Shown here one piece after another: positions 46,920 to 58,113 of a DNA stretch of 64,000 nucleotides. Origin of the DNA: Coriaria nepalensis (taxonomy: Eukaryota > Streptophyta > Magnoliopsida > Cucurbitales > Coriariaceae). The stretch lies in NCBI GenBank assembly GCA_027186245.1, contig CP114492.1, positions 10,196,501 through 10,260,500 on the forward strand. Direction: 5' to 3'. A model generated the notes under the pieces. That model was not told where the DNA came from and searched no databases. It saw only the letters and a program-made list of their open reading frames with translations. Each line of letters begins with the position of its first letter. The stretch's first letter is position 1. Position numbers and translations under genes: made by a program.

Positions 46920-47669
46920 TCAGAATCCATGAATCTTGATATGTTCCTTCTTCACAATGCCAGCCTGCGAAAAAGGAGGGGAAACAAAAAAGAAAGAAAA
47001 AGATGACATAAGAAAATTCAATTACAATATAAGAACAAAAGAATTATGGAGGGAAAATAAAAGCCGAAAGCAATATTACCTGCACAAGGAAGGTTGAAAC
47101 ATTCTTTCTTTGGTCTCGCTGAAGTTGTATGACCTGAAACCATCATAAACAACAGAAATAAGAAAAAAAAAAAAGGAGGGGGGGGGGGGGCTGTATAGAG
47201 AAACATAAAATATAAAAGATTGCATATTTGTTGGTAGAGGAGATTGCATATTTGTTGGTAGAGGAGGAGGAGAAGGAGTGAAAAGAAACCTGGCCTAGCT
47301 CTGGGTCTTGGACAACAGTACCATTACAGCAGAATTCCTTTTTGAGGTCCTTGAGAATCTTGTTGTAGCTATACTCCTTCTTCAATCCTGGGACAGTGGT
47401 CAGGCTTTTTCTTCCGTTACGTTGCTGTATGCGCACATGTACGTATTCTTTTGAACCAGCACCCGAGTCCTCAGCATTTGCATCGGCAAATGGGTCTGGG
47501 TCCACCCATAGATATAAACAAGCCCCACAATCAGACCAAAAGAAAGTCGATATGTTTCTCAACCACCTCTTAATTAAATCAATCAAAGACTCTCCAATAC
47601 ATATATATTAACATAAGGAGGAGAGTGCATACCAAAAGCAGATGGAATCTGAGTGTCCAGTTCAGACAT
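46920..47669 (-). CDS. SUI1: Translation initiation factor eIF1 (SUI1 homolog)
   Basis: Four exons on the minus strand (47669-47633, 47495-47290, 47133-47080, 46964-46920) encode 113 residues, exactly the usual plant SUI1 length. Sequence: MSELDTQIPSAFDPFADANA, VHVRIQQRNGRKSLTTVPGL, the core SYNKILKDLKKEFCCNGTVV, DPELGQVIQLQRDQRKNVST, and the C-terminal AGIVKKEHIKIHGF. eIF1 sits near the P site of the 40S subunit and enforces stringent AUG selection during scanning. A GTAAGATATC donor near 48340, upstream of the ATG, indicates an intron in the 5' UTR. A G13 run (47178-47190) lies in intron 3. Nothing in the coding sequence is abnormal. Confidence 0.96.
47178..47190 (+). repeat. G13 homopolymer in an eIF1 intron
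   Basis: Thirteen consecutive G on the + strand (C13 in the transcript), next to an A-rich run. Such tracts are hard to sequence and may vary in length. Confidence 0.9.
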
Positions 47670-49323
47670 GAAACTTGGACGTTAGAAGTTGAGGCCCGAG
47701 GAACAAAAACTTAATATTTTTTTAATCAAACGATCTATTATGAGCTGCAAAGCAATACAAGATGATAATCAATTATAAATGTGCATTTATAAACTTACTT
47801 TTACAATTATTTTCACTATTCTTTGTTGATCCACTGGAATCGGTTAAGACTTAAGACAAGCATAATAGAAACAACACCAATCTAAGATGGATGTAACTGA
47901 ATTTACAGGTTTCGTCACTTTAGGCAGATTATTCAAATTCTATATACACTATTCATAAATCTGTAAACTCAGGCATCTTTTACGTTTGCTGTAAATATGC
48001 TACTTTGTTCATTTCTCCCTGATTTCCGGGAGGAAAAAGTCTTTTTTTTTTCTTTTTTTTTTCAAACTTATGAAATCGAAAAGACAACAAGAACAGGCAA
48101 AGATCCATATTTTCCCAATCCAGCAAGAAAAATATGGCATATAGATGAATATTCACACAATAACAGCAGGTATCAAAACAACAGCTTAATTCGACTCGAT
48201 TAATACTCAGGTCAATAACGTGGCGCCGTCAAAATCAAAGCAAAAAAGAAAAATCCAAAAGAAAGCAGAATTAAGGATTCAAAGAAACAATCGAACAATA
48301 CAGAAAACGAAAGGCAGATCAGAAAGTACGATATCTTACCTCTTACAACAAATATGGTGAAGGAGAGCGAAGGGAAGGAACAGGAAACAGACGATGTAAA
48401 ATGGCAAGAGGAAGAAGATGTAGAGAGGAGAGAAGCGCTTTGAGGCCACACAACTACCGACACCGACCGGATCTGTTATCAATTACGTCTGTCACCGTAA
48501 GTCAATTTTTAACGGTTGAGATTAAGAGATTATACACGATCTACAGCTATGACAGGACGACGTCGTCTATTATTTTCCTGAAATTGGTTTGGGTTGGGGC
48601 CCTTTCATTGGGCCGGTTCACCGCTCGTTCCGTAACCGAAACGCACGTTTTGGACCGGACTTTCTGTCAGAAAAATCGCATCACAGAAATCGGAGCGGGA
48701 AAGGGGAGAATCGTCGGAGTCTGTGTAATCGTATATTGGTTTGACGCTGGGAAAGGTTGTTGCTTCGTCGAACAAGGTACGCGCGGGAATTTTGTGTCTG
48801 ATCTATTGATTTTCATCTTTCTCTTTTAGATTTCACTTTTAATTGGTCGATGAGATAAACGGATGTAAGAAAGAATTGTTGAAGACAGAAATCTTCGCCT
48901 ACTTTCTTTAGTTGTTCGATCGTAAAGTGTTGAAATTTTTCTGTATAGTCGAAAAAAATTATTGATCGCTTAGCTAGCTTTATCTTCTTCTTTTTTTTTT
49001 CTTTTTTTTTTAAATTATTATCATCTGGAGTAGTTGTTTTGTGGCATGATAATGATTTGGAACTTAGTTTAGTTGACTGTCTTACTGTTTCAGATTCTGG
49101 TTCAGATAGATTCGGAGCATAAGTGATGAGTACTAACTTTTTGATGAAATGTTTGAGAGAATTTTGGTTTATATTCCTAAATTTTAGTATTAGAATATTG
49201 CCTATTGGTGTTAGTTCTTAGTATGAGAACTCCGTTTTATGGCAATTATAATTACTTGTCTTATTTATAAGATGATATATTGTATTTGTCTGTATGTGTT
49301 ATAGAGAGAGAGAGAGTGTGTTC
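47670..49323. promoter_or_regulatory. Bidirectional promoter and 5' UTR introns of eIF1 (-) and APO4-like (+)
   Basis: The two genes diverge. The eIF1 leader runs from about 48450 leftwards with a probable intron (donor near 48340, acceptor just before the ATG at 47669). The APO leader runs rightwards from about 48600 with a probable donor AAG|GTACGC at about 48777 and an acceptor TTATAG near 49303. The core promoters must share roughly 48400-48650, a GC-richer segment with no coding homology. Confidence 0.55.
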
Positions 49324-50358
49324 ATGGCTATGAGGAATAAATTGTGGCAGAATGTGTTGAGGGATTTCATGCATATACGGTGTCATAGCTCCAAGGTTGA
49401 CCTGAAGAAGCTCAGACCCATGATATTGAACAGAATCCAAAACCGGGCAAAGGATTATCCTGTCACGGGCATGGTTCCAGTTGCCCAAGAGGTTCTAAAG
49501 GCCAGGGCACTCCTTATATACGGTGTGTCCATCCTCCTTAAAGTGTTACCTGTTTTAACCTGCAAGTAAGTCTCCCAATTTGAATCTCTCCCCCACCACT
49601 CCAGGCATTTTTTTTTTTTGCTTAAGCTTTCATTTATTTTACATCTGTCCAGGTTCTGTCAGGAAGTATATGTTGGGGAGAAAGGTCATCTAATTCGGAC
49701 ATGTTGTGGTTACAGACACCGTGCCAAGAACAGGGTCCATGAGTGGATCAATGGCGGTTTAAATGACATCCTAGTCCCTGTTGAGGCATTTCACCTACAA
49801 CATATGTTCCAAGACGTTGTTAAACACAACCAAAGGTTTGACTTTGAACGTGTTCCTGCTGTCCTTGAGCTTTGTTGGCAAGCTGGAGCTGATCCAAATG
49901 ATGAAGATCTTGTCTCCATCAATTCAAATGACATGGATGGAATGGATTCCTTGTCACCTGGCGAATTGAGGTTTGTAGCATCTAAAACTTTGATATCTTG
50001 GGAAACACTTAGAACTGGAGTGCAGAAGTTGTTGTTGGTTTATCCAGCAAAAGTCTGCAAATATTGCTCGGAAGTTCATGTGGGACCATCTGGGCACAAG
50101 GCGAGGATTTGTGGGGTTTTTAAATATGAGAGTTGGCGTGGGGCCCACTTTTGGAAGAAGGCTGGGGTAGATGATTTGGTTCCACCAAAGATAGTATGGC
50201 ATAGACGGTCTCAAGATCCTCCTGTGCTCATGGATGAAGGGAGGAGCTATTACGGGCATGCTCCGGCTGTAGTGGATCTATGCAACCAAGCAGGTGCCAT
50301 TACACCACCAAAGTATTACTGTATGATGAAAGTTCAAGGTTTATCAGCACCCACCTGA
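49324..50358 (+). CDS. APO4: APO4-like protein, organellar (APO family)
   Basis: Two coding exons (49324-49565 and 49653-50358) give 315 residues. The start at 49324 ([15 protein letters not shown]) is preferred over one 30 bases upstream, because a probable 5' UTR acceptor lies between them. The N-terminus is basic and amphipathic, consistent with mitochondrial targeting. Two APO motifs are visible: [19 protein letters not shown] and [19 protein letters not shown]. Each has the C-x2-C...GH...C pattern, which resembles a zinc-binding RNA-binding module. The linker after the first contains [23 protein letters not shown]1 in chloroplasts promotes splicing and 4Fe-4S cluster protein accumulation. 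The N-terminal blocks [19 protein letters not shown] match my recollection of APO4, the mitochondrial member. UBL gene neighbour is convergent. Confidence 0.92.
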
Positions 50359-50605
50359 CTCCAATTTCCAGCCTATATGTTAGTCAAAGTCAAAGTTTAC
50401 TTAACCGGGTGAGTTAGAGCTATTGATCAAGTTTAATTATGCATTCTTTTTATTAGTGCCGGCCTATTGATTTTCATACCATGTCTTGTGAATGCAAAAT
50501 AGTCTATTGTACGTGCATTAGAATTTGTAACACCATTTTTTAACATGAATAATTCCGAGCTTCTTTAATTCGAATATATAAAGTAGGTGTTAATTAGCAT
50601 CTTAA

Positions 50606-51355
50606 TTAGTATCCGTTGTGGCTCACCGTGCCCTTAAACACGTAAAGAAAATCCCCATTTTCAACCCCATGCCATCTGAGACTACAATTATCACGCATAA
50701 TCCTCTGCTTATGAATGAACAGATAATCATCTATGGGAAGTATCTTTCCTGCCAAAAGCAATTGCCTCAACTCGTTAACAGTGCTTGAATCTCTCATTTC
50801 CAAAGGAATTCTTGCGGCATTGAGCAAAGTTGATGATGTTTGAACAACTATGTGCATCTTTCTCAAAGGAGGTTCGTCCCTTAATCGGCTCATCGTTTTG
50901 AGGAAGACGATGACTTCGGAAAATTCACGTATACCATATTCGCTCAAATTCCGAAAATCTTCTTCCAGCTCTATCCCGGAATAGAACAGAGACAATCTTT
51001 TTATCGGCGTGCCTTCAATTATATGGATTTTTTCTTTCAAGCTGCTCACCGTTTCCGTTCTTTCCACCTCTATATGAATCTGCCTCGATGAGAACCTTAC
51101 TACGATTTGAATCTTAGCGGGATAATTAGGTTGCATGTATGTAAGTGTGAGGTTAATTTTTGTACCTTCAGTGATAATCGGATAATCTTCCATGTCTAAC
51201 CCATCTAGTAACTCCCATCCATGAACCGAAAGAGTCTGTAAATCTACAGGAACTCCAATGATCTGTTCTATCTTGCTTTTAATCGACATTACAGGCTCTT
51301 GACAACCCGCTTCGACCGGAAACTCAGGCCCCCATGTGACTATGATGATCCTCAT
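50606..51355 (-). CDS. Intronless protein with three ubiquitin-like domains
   Basis: One exon, 249 residues. Three beta-grasp repeats can be seen: residues 1-75 (MRIIIVTWGPEFPVEAGCQE to GTKINLTLTY), about 80-155 (AKIQIVVRFSSRQIHIEVER, then SLKEKIHIIEGTPIKRLSLF) and about 165-243 (KMHIVVQTSSTLLNAARIPL to HGVENGDFLYVFKG). The second is closest to ubiquitin ('V..LK.KI...EG.P...L.L.Y.G..LED...L..Y.I'). None ends in a di-glycine, so they should not be conjugated. They more likely act as binding modules or are diverging. The lack of introns and the high sequence divergence are typical of fast-evolving plant ubiquitin-domain families. The third unit is the least ubiquitin-like. Whether the gene is expressed cannot be told. 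Confidence 0.85.
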   Translation of the reverse strand: MRIIIVTWGPEFPVEAGCQEPVMSIKSKIEQIIGVPVDLQTLSVHGWELLDGLDMEDYPIITEGTKINLTLTYMQPNYPAKIQIVVRFSSRQIHIEVERTETVSSLKEKIHIIEGTPIKRLSLFYSGIELEEDFRNLSEYGIREFSEVIVFLKTMSRLRDEPPLRKMHIVVQTSSTLLNAARIPLEMRDSSTVNELRQLLLAGKILPIDDYLFIHKQRIMRDNCSLRWHGVENGDFLYVFKGTVSHNGY

Positions 51356-52291
51356 CGGAACAAGAATGCTTGTGTTTTTTTTTTTTTTTTTTCCCTTACT
51401 TCACTTGGAAAATTAATTACTTAGATGGGTCTTATCAATGTTTTTGCTTCATAGGAGAGAGAAGATTGAGGAGAGGGTGAATTCTTACAAGAGCAGTCAT
51501 ATTGTTTGTAAGTACTGAATCAGAAAACATTATAACAGTTAAAATCATGCAGACAGCATTCTCATTTCTCTGTTTGTTCTGAACGGCATGATCTCATGCA
51601 TGCAATATTAGCCTGTGTACAGTACTACTCCCTACTACTACAATTTTTTCCAAGAACCCATGTGAAATAATCTCAATCCAGAATTAACTCCTCCCATTAG
51701 TTTACAGAGTAATTAGCTACCTTACAATAATCACTCCACTACCCAATTTTTGAGCTTCAGGCCAGCTCCATCACGCACAGGTCAGATTGATTCATTACTT
51801 AACTAAATCTATAAGTACAGGGTCGATTATAAATAAATACATAAATACATATATGTATATATATATATATACGAAACTGAACCATCAGGGTTGGTAGCTC
51901 TAAAACTTCATACTGGAATCCGACATTTCCACGATCTTAACAGGTGGGATTTGGCGCAGATTATGCTTAGACACTCTCCTACAACGATTGTGACAATTTA
52001 AAAAAGAGAGTGGAAAAAAAAAAAAGACAAGAAGAAGAGATAATGCGTGTTTAAAAAACTAAATTGATTGTTGGATGCAATGTGCGCGTAATGCACATGC
52101 TGACCTTTCTTTGCTTACGCCTCCCTTCTACCTAATCAATTAAGCTAGACTTACTTCTGCACCAGACATATTCTTGATTTTTGTGATTCAGTTCGAAAAA
52201 TTCAGTTTTTTTTTTGAAAATTTGGAATGAATCGATCTATCTCAATTATATATTATTGATCTTCTTATAAGACTTAATTTCTTAATTAGGG

Positions 52292-52329
<38 letters not shown>

Positions 52330-52871
52330 TACCACCAACAACAAACAAGAGTCATATGCATGTAATTTATTTTGGGTGACTCTAAAAATGAGATGTCTAA
52401 ATACCTACTTTTTTACATGCCTACCATCCATGACATGACTTTTATTTAGTTCCTTTCATATTAATCTATCTATACTATACTCTAATTTCTATATGATTAT
52501 CAAGGCCGGTTATGCTCGAAAATGACTTCCTTGTGCAACTTGCACACATGATGTATACTGATCATTTGTCATTGAATTTTTTTTTTTTTTTTTTAAAGGA
52601 CAACTTGAAGGAGAATCTACATCTGGAAGACATTCCAGTACTTACAATATATAAGCCAAACTAAAAATAAAGTCAATGCTTAATTAACAATTCCATAAAA
52701 TACAGACTGTATATTTTAGAAGAATTCATATCGAATATTGCTTGAACTCAACAACTATAAGTAGTAGAAAAATGCTGTTAAGTCATGCATCAATTCAATC
52801 TGATCGAGGCTAATTAAGAAAACAAGAGCTGAGACAGTTGCTCATTAATATCGTGAGTTAGAAAACAAAAA
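51356..52871. other. Intergenic: UBL and peroxidase upstream regions
   Basis: No supported gene. It contains a T-run at 51374-51392, a (TA)n repeat (52293-52323) and T-runs near 52577-52594. It holds the promoters of both divergent genes. Confidence 0.5.
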
Positions 52872-54173
52872 ATGGCGATTCCAAAGAATTTTTCAGCTCA
52901 TGTGTTTCTACAGTTGATGCTTACTCTAATTTGTATCATAGAAGTTGGAAAAGCTAAAAGCTTGACATATGGGTTTTACAAGGAAACCTGCCCAGAAGTA
53001 GAGGCCATTGTCGCGAAAACGGTAAAGCAGTACATCTCTAGAGTGCCAACCCTTGCCGCTCCTTTGTTGAGGATGCACTTCCATGATTGCTTTGTTAGGG
53101 TACGTACGTGCATGCATATGTTATATTAAGTTTTCATCAATCACTCATTATGTTCAGAATATTCTAGTTAAAACAACATGCATGCATATATATGTAACAT
53201 TTTACTGTTTTTGCAGGGATGTGATGGTTCAATTCTGATAAATTCTACACCAAACAATACAGCAGAGAAAGATGGGATACCAAATCTAAGTCTAAGAGGG
53301 TACAACATAATTGATATTGTGAAATCAGCCTTAGAGAAGAAGTGCCCTAATGCGGTTTCTTGTGCTGATATTTTAGCCTTGGTAACTCGAGATGCTGTCA
53401 TGACGGTAAATCAATAGTTACTTCTAATTTAACTACCATGAAAATTTAGGACATGACATATAATGTTTCATTGTTTCTCTCTCTCTCTCTCTCACTATAT
53501 ATATATATATATACAGATTGGTGGACCGTTTTGGCCAGTTCCAACAGGAAGAAGAGACGGAAGAATATCATTAGCTTCAGAGACTCTCCAAAATTTATTA
53601 CCCGGTTTTGCTAACATTACACAGCTAAAAGCAGGTTTTGCGGCAAAGGGTCTTAGTGTTAAAGACCTAGTCGTCTTATCAGGTAACTCACATAATTTAA
53701 AAAATTTTCTCTCACGAGAAATATTTGAAAATTAATCAATGTGAAAATTAATTGAATTAGGGGGACACACAATTGGGACATCTCTATGCTCCTCTTTCTC
53801 GAACCGGTTGTATAATTTTTCCGGCAAAGGCGACAGCGACAGCGACCCCACACTGGACAAACAGTACGTTGCTAACTTGAGGAAGAAATGCCCGAAAGGC
53901 GACCAAAGAAGGTTTGTCGAGATGGATCCAGGGAGTTTTAAGACATTCGATGAAGATTACTATGTTCTTGTCTCCAAAAGAAGGGGCCTGTTCGAGTCTG
54001 ACTCAGCACTGCTTAATGACCCTGAGACCAAAGCTTACGTGCAGAAACAGGTCAGCACAAAGGGATCCACCTTTGCTGCTGACTTTGCCGAATCGATGGT
54101 CACGATGGGACAGATTGGGGTCCTCACTGGGACGGATGGAGAAATCAGGAAGCACTGTGCTTTTGTTAACTGA
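52872..54173 (+). CDS. Class III secretory peroxidase
   Basis: Four exons (52872-53099, 53217-53405, 53517-53682, 53761-54173) encode 331 residues, the usual number and phase of peroxidase introns. A signal peptide covers about residues 1-28 ([20 protein letters not shown]). The distal haem pocket is [20 protein letters not shown] (Arg and His). The proximal His lies in [12 protein letters not shown]. All eight disulphide cysteines are present (TCPE, HDCF, GCDG, KKCPN, SCAD, SLCS, KKCP, HCAF). The enzyme uses H2O2 to oxidise phenolics in the wall or vacuole, and it can also generate reactive oxygen. One of the loci similar to Arabidopsis At1g05240-At1g05260. A related but broken copy lies 9 kb downstream at 63240. 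Confidence 0.96.
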
Positions 54174-54875
54174 TTAATTTGGAAAAAAAAAAAAAATCAG
54201 GCATGCGTGGAGGATTTGCTTGATTACAATAACTAGTTGAATTGATTTGCTTTGTTTTTACGTTGTCGCGTGACATTACATATTATTGTAAGAAATTGAA
54301 TTTTGCATGGCAGATTTCTTTGTGATTTCATCTTAATTGCTTTGAATTTTTGTCACCATGCATGTAATACTACTATCTTTGATTGATTATACTTCGTACG
54401 ATATTATATTATATTTTTACTCTTACATCTTGAATACAATCAGTGTTCCTTTCGTTATACTCATAATCAATATTCAATATTCCTTTCTATAGAGTTATTT
54501 TCTTACATATCATGATAATCAATATTAATTTTCTTTCATTTTTTAATCAATCAAATATACAATTTATCCTTTTAGGCATCGGATCGGATAAAATCTAACC
54601 CGATCCAACCAATGTTCATCCCTAGATATAAGTATATAGATCACCTTCCTTAGCTATAATATAATAAAATATAAATAAGTAATCGATGAATTTATCTTTA
54701 AATTTTGAAAAGCTAATGATCGTATCTTAACAAACCCAAAACCAGTATCTTTATTGATATTTACTGATCTCAATAATTTAGGGATCGAATTTGAATCGAC
54801 TTAGTTAGGAATACCAAAGTTCTATAAATTCTACACAATATAACAAATCTGCATAGAAGGCTAATACTATATACT
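54174..54875. other. Intergenic, AT-rich
   Basis: Peroxidase 3' UTR and AT-rich spacer. No gene is visible. Confidence 0.5.
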
Positions 54876-55577
54876 GTGATGGCTATGGGAACCATTTGGC
54901 TTCCTCAAGAGAGTATAGAAGAAATCTTAATACGGTTGCCGGCCAAGTCGTTGATGCGATTCAAATGCGTAAACAAAGAATGGAGAACTCTTTTCACGGC
55001 TAATCGTGGATTTATCAGAAACCATACCGATCATGCTACGGGCAGAAATCAAATTTCTAGAACTATTCTCTCTAGTTCACTCACTCTTCATTCAGTCGAA
55101 ACCTCAAAAGAAGAAGGCAAACATGGTAAAAAGATGAAAAATTTACCTATTGAATTTCCATTAAAGCTTCTATTTCCTTTTTTTACGGTTAAAGGTTACT
55201 GCGATGGAATTTTTTGTGTCGTTTTGAATCACCGATCTCTCATGTTTTGGGATCCATGTTTACGACAAACCAAGAGAATAGACACTCCAAAGTCGTTCTA
55301 TTCTTCCGACAGATTAGGATTTGGGTATAATCCTTCAACTGATGATTATAAAATTGTTAGAATAGTTAGATGGGATTATTCAGGTCGATACGACGAAATA
55401 TGTTGTTGGGAAGTACAAGCCTTTTCATTCAAATCTGATTCATGGAGATCAGTTCAGGATCGATGCCTCGGTTGTGCCATTAGATCTGTTAATGCAACTT
55501 ACATGAAGGGACATCTTTATTGGCTTGCTGAAAGGGATCATCCTAATTATACGTCGTCTGTTGAATTACTTTTTTAA
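54876..55577 (+). CDS. F-box protein, C-terminally shortened (F-box-associated type)
   Basis: A single exon of 233 residues. The F-box is at the N-terminus (LPQESIEEILIRLPAKSLMR, FKCVNKEWRTLF). It is followed by an F-box-associated (FBA) region with NHRSLMFWDPCLRQTKRID, RLGFGYNPSTDDYKIVRIVR and VQAFSFKSDSWRSV. F-box proteins are substrate adaptors of SCF ubiquitin ligases. Family members with this layout usually run to about 370-400 residues. Here the frame stops soon after MKGHLYWLAERD, in the middle of the FBA domain. A GCTGAAAGGGAT repeat brackets the stop (near 55526 and 55595), suggesting a small rearrangement, and a LINE relic begins about 120 bases downstream. The gene may be broken or a shortened paralogue. 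Confidence 0.8.
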   Translation: MMAMGTIWLPQESIEEILIRLPAKSLMRFKCVNKEWRTLFTANRGFIRNHTDHATGRNQISRTILSSSLTLHSVETSKEEGKHGKKMKNLPIEFPLKLLFPFFTVKGYCDGIFCVVLNHRSLMFWDPCLRQTKRIDTPKSFYSSDRLGFGYNPSTDDYKIVRIVRWDYSGRYDEICCWEVQAFSFKSDSWRSVQDRCLGCAIRSVNATYMKGHLYWLAERDHPNYTSSVELLF

Positions 55578-55699
55578 TGAAATTACTTTATTGAATTGCT
55601 GAAAGGGATGGTAATGTTCATTGGGGGTGGGATGAGGAGCTTCTAATGAAATTTGGTTACTAGGGTTTATTGTGGACACATGAGAAGTAGAGTGATTAG

Positions 55700-56640
55700 A
55701 AAACATATTAGATGTGTTGGTAGTAGTGGTAGTAGGAGATTTGGGGGGTGAGTGATTGGGTTACAAGAGGATCCACCATTTTCAAGTGGTGTTGGATTGG
55801 CTTTGCTGGAATAAAAGCTTGTGTAGTGTCTTGATGTGTATTAATTTGGTGTGGGCGGGATAGAATTGAAGATTGTTTTGTAAGCCCTTGCTTCTCTTCA
55901 CTTGGTTTGGAAATTGACTTTGTAGACTCTTGAGAATTTATTGATGTTGAATCTAAATCAGTTGCTGGTAGAGTTTTGGCAATAGGGGAGATGACAACTT
56001 TGCACTGAGAGTCATGATGACTAATTTTCCAACATGTTTTATAGTAGGAGGGCATATTTTCGTAGGCGATTGGTTGCTAAAAACTAATAGCTTTCTGCTC
56101 AATCCATACCTCAGAGACTACTTCATTTGCTACATCAAGTTCGATAAGGACTCTAGCAATGTTCGGATGGGAGAAATTGGAAGTAGCTTCATCCACTTTA
56201 AGAGGCTTACCTATCAAACCAGCAATGACAGCTAAAGAAGCCTTGGTATAAATGTGAGATGGTAGCAGAGGAAAGTTAATCCAGACCAGTGTTATGGAAG
56301 GTTCTTCGTCTAGAATAAAATGTGGTTACCCTTTTAGCAATCTCATAGAGTAGCCATAAATCCACCATGAACCATTTAACCAAACCAGAAGATAATCCCT
56401 CTTGGGAATCAAATCTCATAATAATATGTTTATGGTTAATGACCCCAATGTGCACCACTTCATGAAAATCAGTTTGGGAGAAGGATTTCCCCTAATGTCA
56501 ATAATGGGAGGCTTGCCATGGGTGAACTTTCCTATAAGAGTGAGTTCGAAAGGTTTAGTCAAGGCTTGAATTTCGGCACAAGAGAATCTTATTGCTTTTG
56601 CTCCCTCGAATGAGAAGGATTGATCAATAGGATTTGAAGA
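55700..56640 (-). mobile_element. LINE-type ORF1 relic (DUF4283 and CCHC-like knuckle)
   Basis: Minus-strand pieces in more than one frame follow the plant L1 ORF1 / DUF4283 pattern: ALTKPFELTLIGKFTHGKPP, FHEVVHIGVINHKHIIMRFD (near 56460), LVKWFMVDLWLL, VDEATSNFSHPNIARVLIEL (near 56200-56130) and YENMPSYYKTC...SHHDSQCKVV (near 56065-56000), then a Ser/Thr/Pro-rich tail to about 55708. The zinc knuckle has Tyr for the first Cys. Frameshifts and stops make it non-functional. No reverse transcriptase is seen. Confidence 0.7.
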
Positions 56641-58113
56641 AGGATTGGGTTATTAGTCATGAGTTTACTTTGGTATGAATGGGGGGGAAGACATTTCCTA
56701 TTAGTAGTCATGAGTTTATTTATGAATGAGTTTTAGTGGCAGAGGTCACAGAACCAAGTTCGTGTAAGAGGCAAAAACACAAATAGGTGGTTGGCAATAC
56801 TCAGCGAAGTAAAAACCAAGAAATAAGATGAGAGATCCAACTGCTTAACCATGGAGCCCATAGAGTCCCAGAAACCAAAATACCAATGCCGACAACACTA
56901 TATACACTCAGCCTTCGGAGAGCAAAGGAAAAAGGAACAAAAGAAGAGAAATACCTCCCAACCAAGCGAAACGGAAACTACCCAGGTTGTTATACATCGC
57001 AGCAACTTGTGGGAAGCAAGGCCATTTGTTAGTTTCGTTTATTATTTGGATCGAGGCGACTTCAATGAAGGAATCATTAAAGAAGCCGAAGACGAGGGCT
57101 TTTTCTTCTTTTTTTTTTTTAATAATGTTTTTGACTTATTTAATACATACTACTAATGATTATTTTTGAGAGAATATTTGGCATAATTAGAGTCAATATA
57201 ATTTAATATAATTTATAATCAAAATTTAATTTAAAAAATATATATTAATTATTTTATTTTATTAAAATATTATCTCTAATATTTTTAATAAAATCAAACG
57301 GTTATAATTAAAAAATATAAGTTACACTTATTTTATTATTCTATTTAAAAATTGATCCATAATTAAATATTTATTTATATATTTAAAGTAGTAAAGTAGG
57401 TTAAGAAAATATTATATCCATATACTTCTTACACTACTCATCATAAAAGAGAGCTAGCTATTAAAATGGACAGACTTTTCAGGCCGACTTGCCAAAAAAA
57501 CTTGGCCTCCTTATATACAAGGCAACCTTGGGCATAATTTCAAGTATCGCAAGCTAGTCTAGGATTTAGGCTCGGATAGGCCTGGGCCCATCTCATAAGT
57601 TTGACCCCCTTTTTCTCAAAAGTTGGTGTGGGTTGAGCCGAACAACCTTAAATAATAAAAAGTTTGACATAACTCAAGTTGAGTGGTCGTTTTGATAGTT
57701 CTATTAAAAAAAAGTACCTTATACATTATATAATCTTATCATCTCACATTTATTTTCACTCTCATCTTTTTTCAAAGAAAGAAGGAGAAAAGGGTGGCCC
57801 GATAACTCTACCAAAGGTATCCTGTAAATTGCACAATCTTATCATCTCACATTTATTTTCACTCTCATCTTTCTTATGAGGAAGGAGGAGGAAAAGATGA
57901 GAGAGGCTCAGGTGATTTATTTTGTTGAGAAAAAAAGAGTTAAGGCCTAGTAATAGAGAAAAATGGTGAACTTATGAAACAACAGTTTGGGCCTAGTTAT
58001 AATACTCATTAAAGTCCATCTGAAACGTGATGGATTTGTGTTGGTGGCCCAACTGTAGTCAAAGCAGTGGGCCCATAAGATATTTATCCGTTGGTCATGG
58101 TTCAGTCTTCTGA
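56641..58113. other. Intergenic with remnant repeats
   Basis: 56641-57170 may be the 5' part of the LINE relic. An open stretch there (56851-57156) has no recognisable domain. 57170-57480 is very AT-rich. A two-copy tandem duplication sits at 57712-57900. The rest is the promoter of the PPR gene. Confidence 0.45.
57712..57900 (+). repeat. Two-copy tandem duplication, period about 103 bp
   Basis: A 37-base core beginning AATCTTATCATCTCACATTT is identical at 57732-57768 and 57835-57871. Flanking bases on both sides also align (GTACC-TTATACATT versus GTATCCTGTAAATT, and GAAGGAG-like purine tracts after). Confidence 0.9.

Noticed and set aside
48401..48829. Frame of 142 codons in the eIF1/APO spacer
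   Set aside because: It overlaps the likely bidirectional promoter and leader and has no domain similarity.
56851..57156. Frame of 101 codons upstream of the PPR gene
   Set aside because: No domain, and it ends in T-rich low-complexity DNA. It may be the LINE 5' region.
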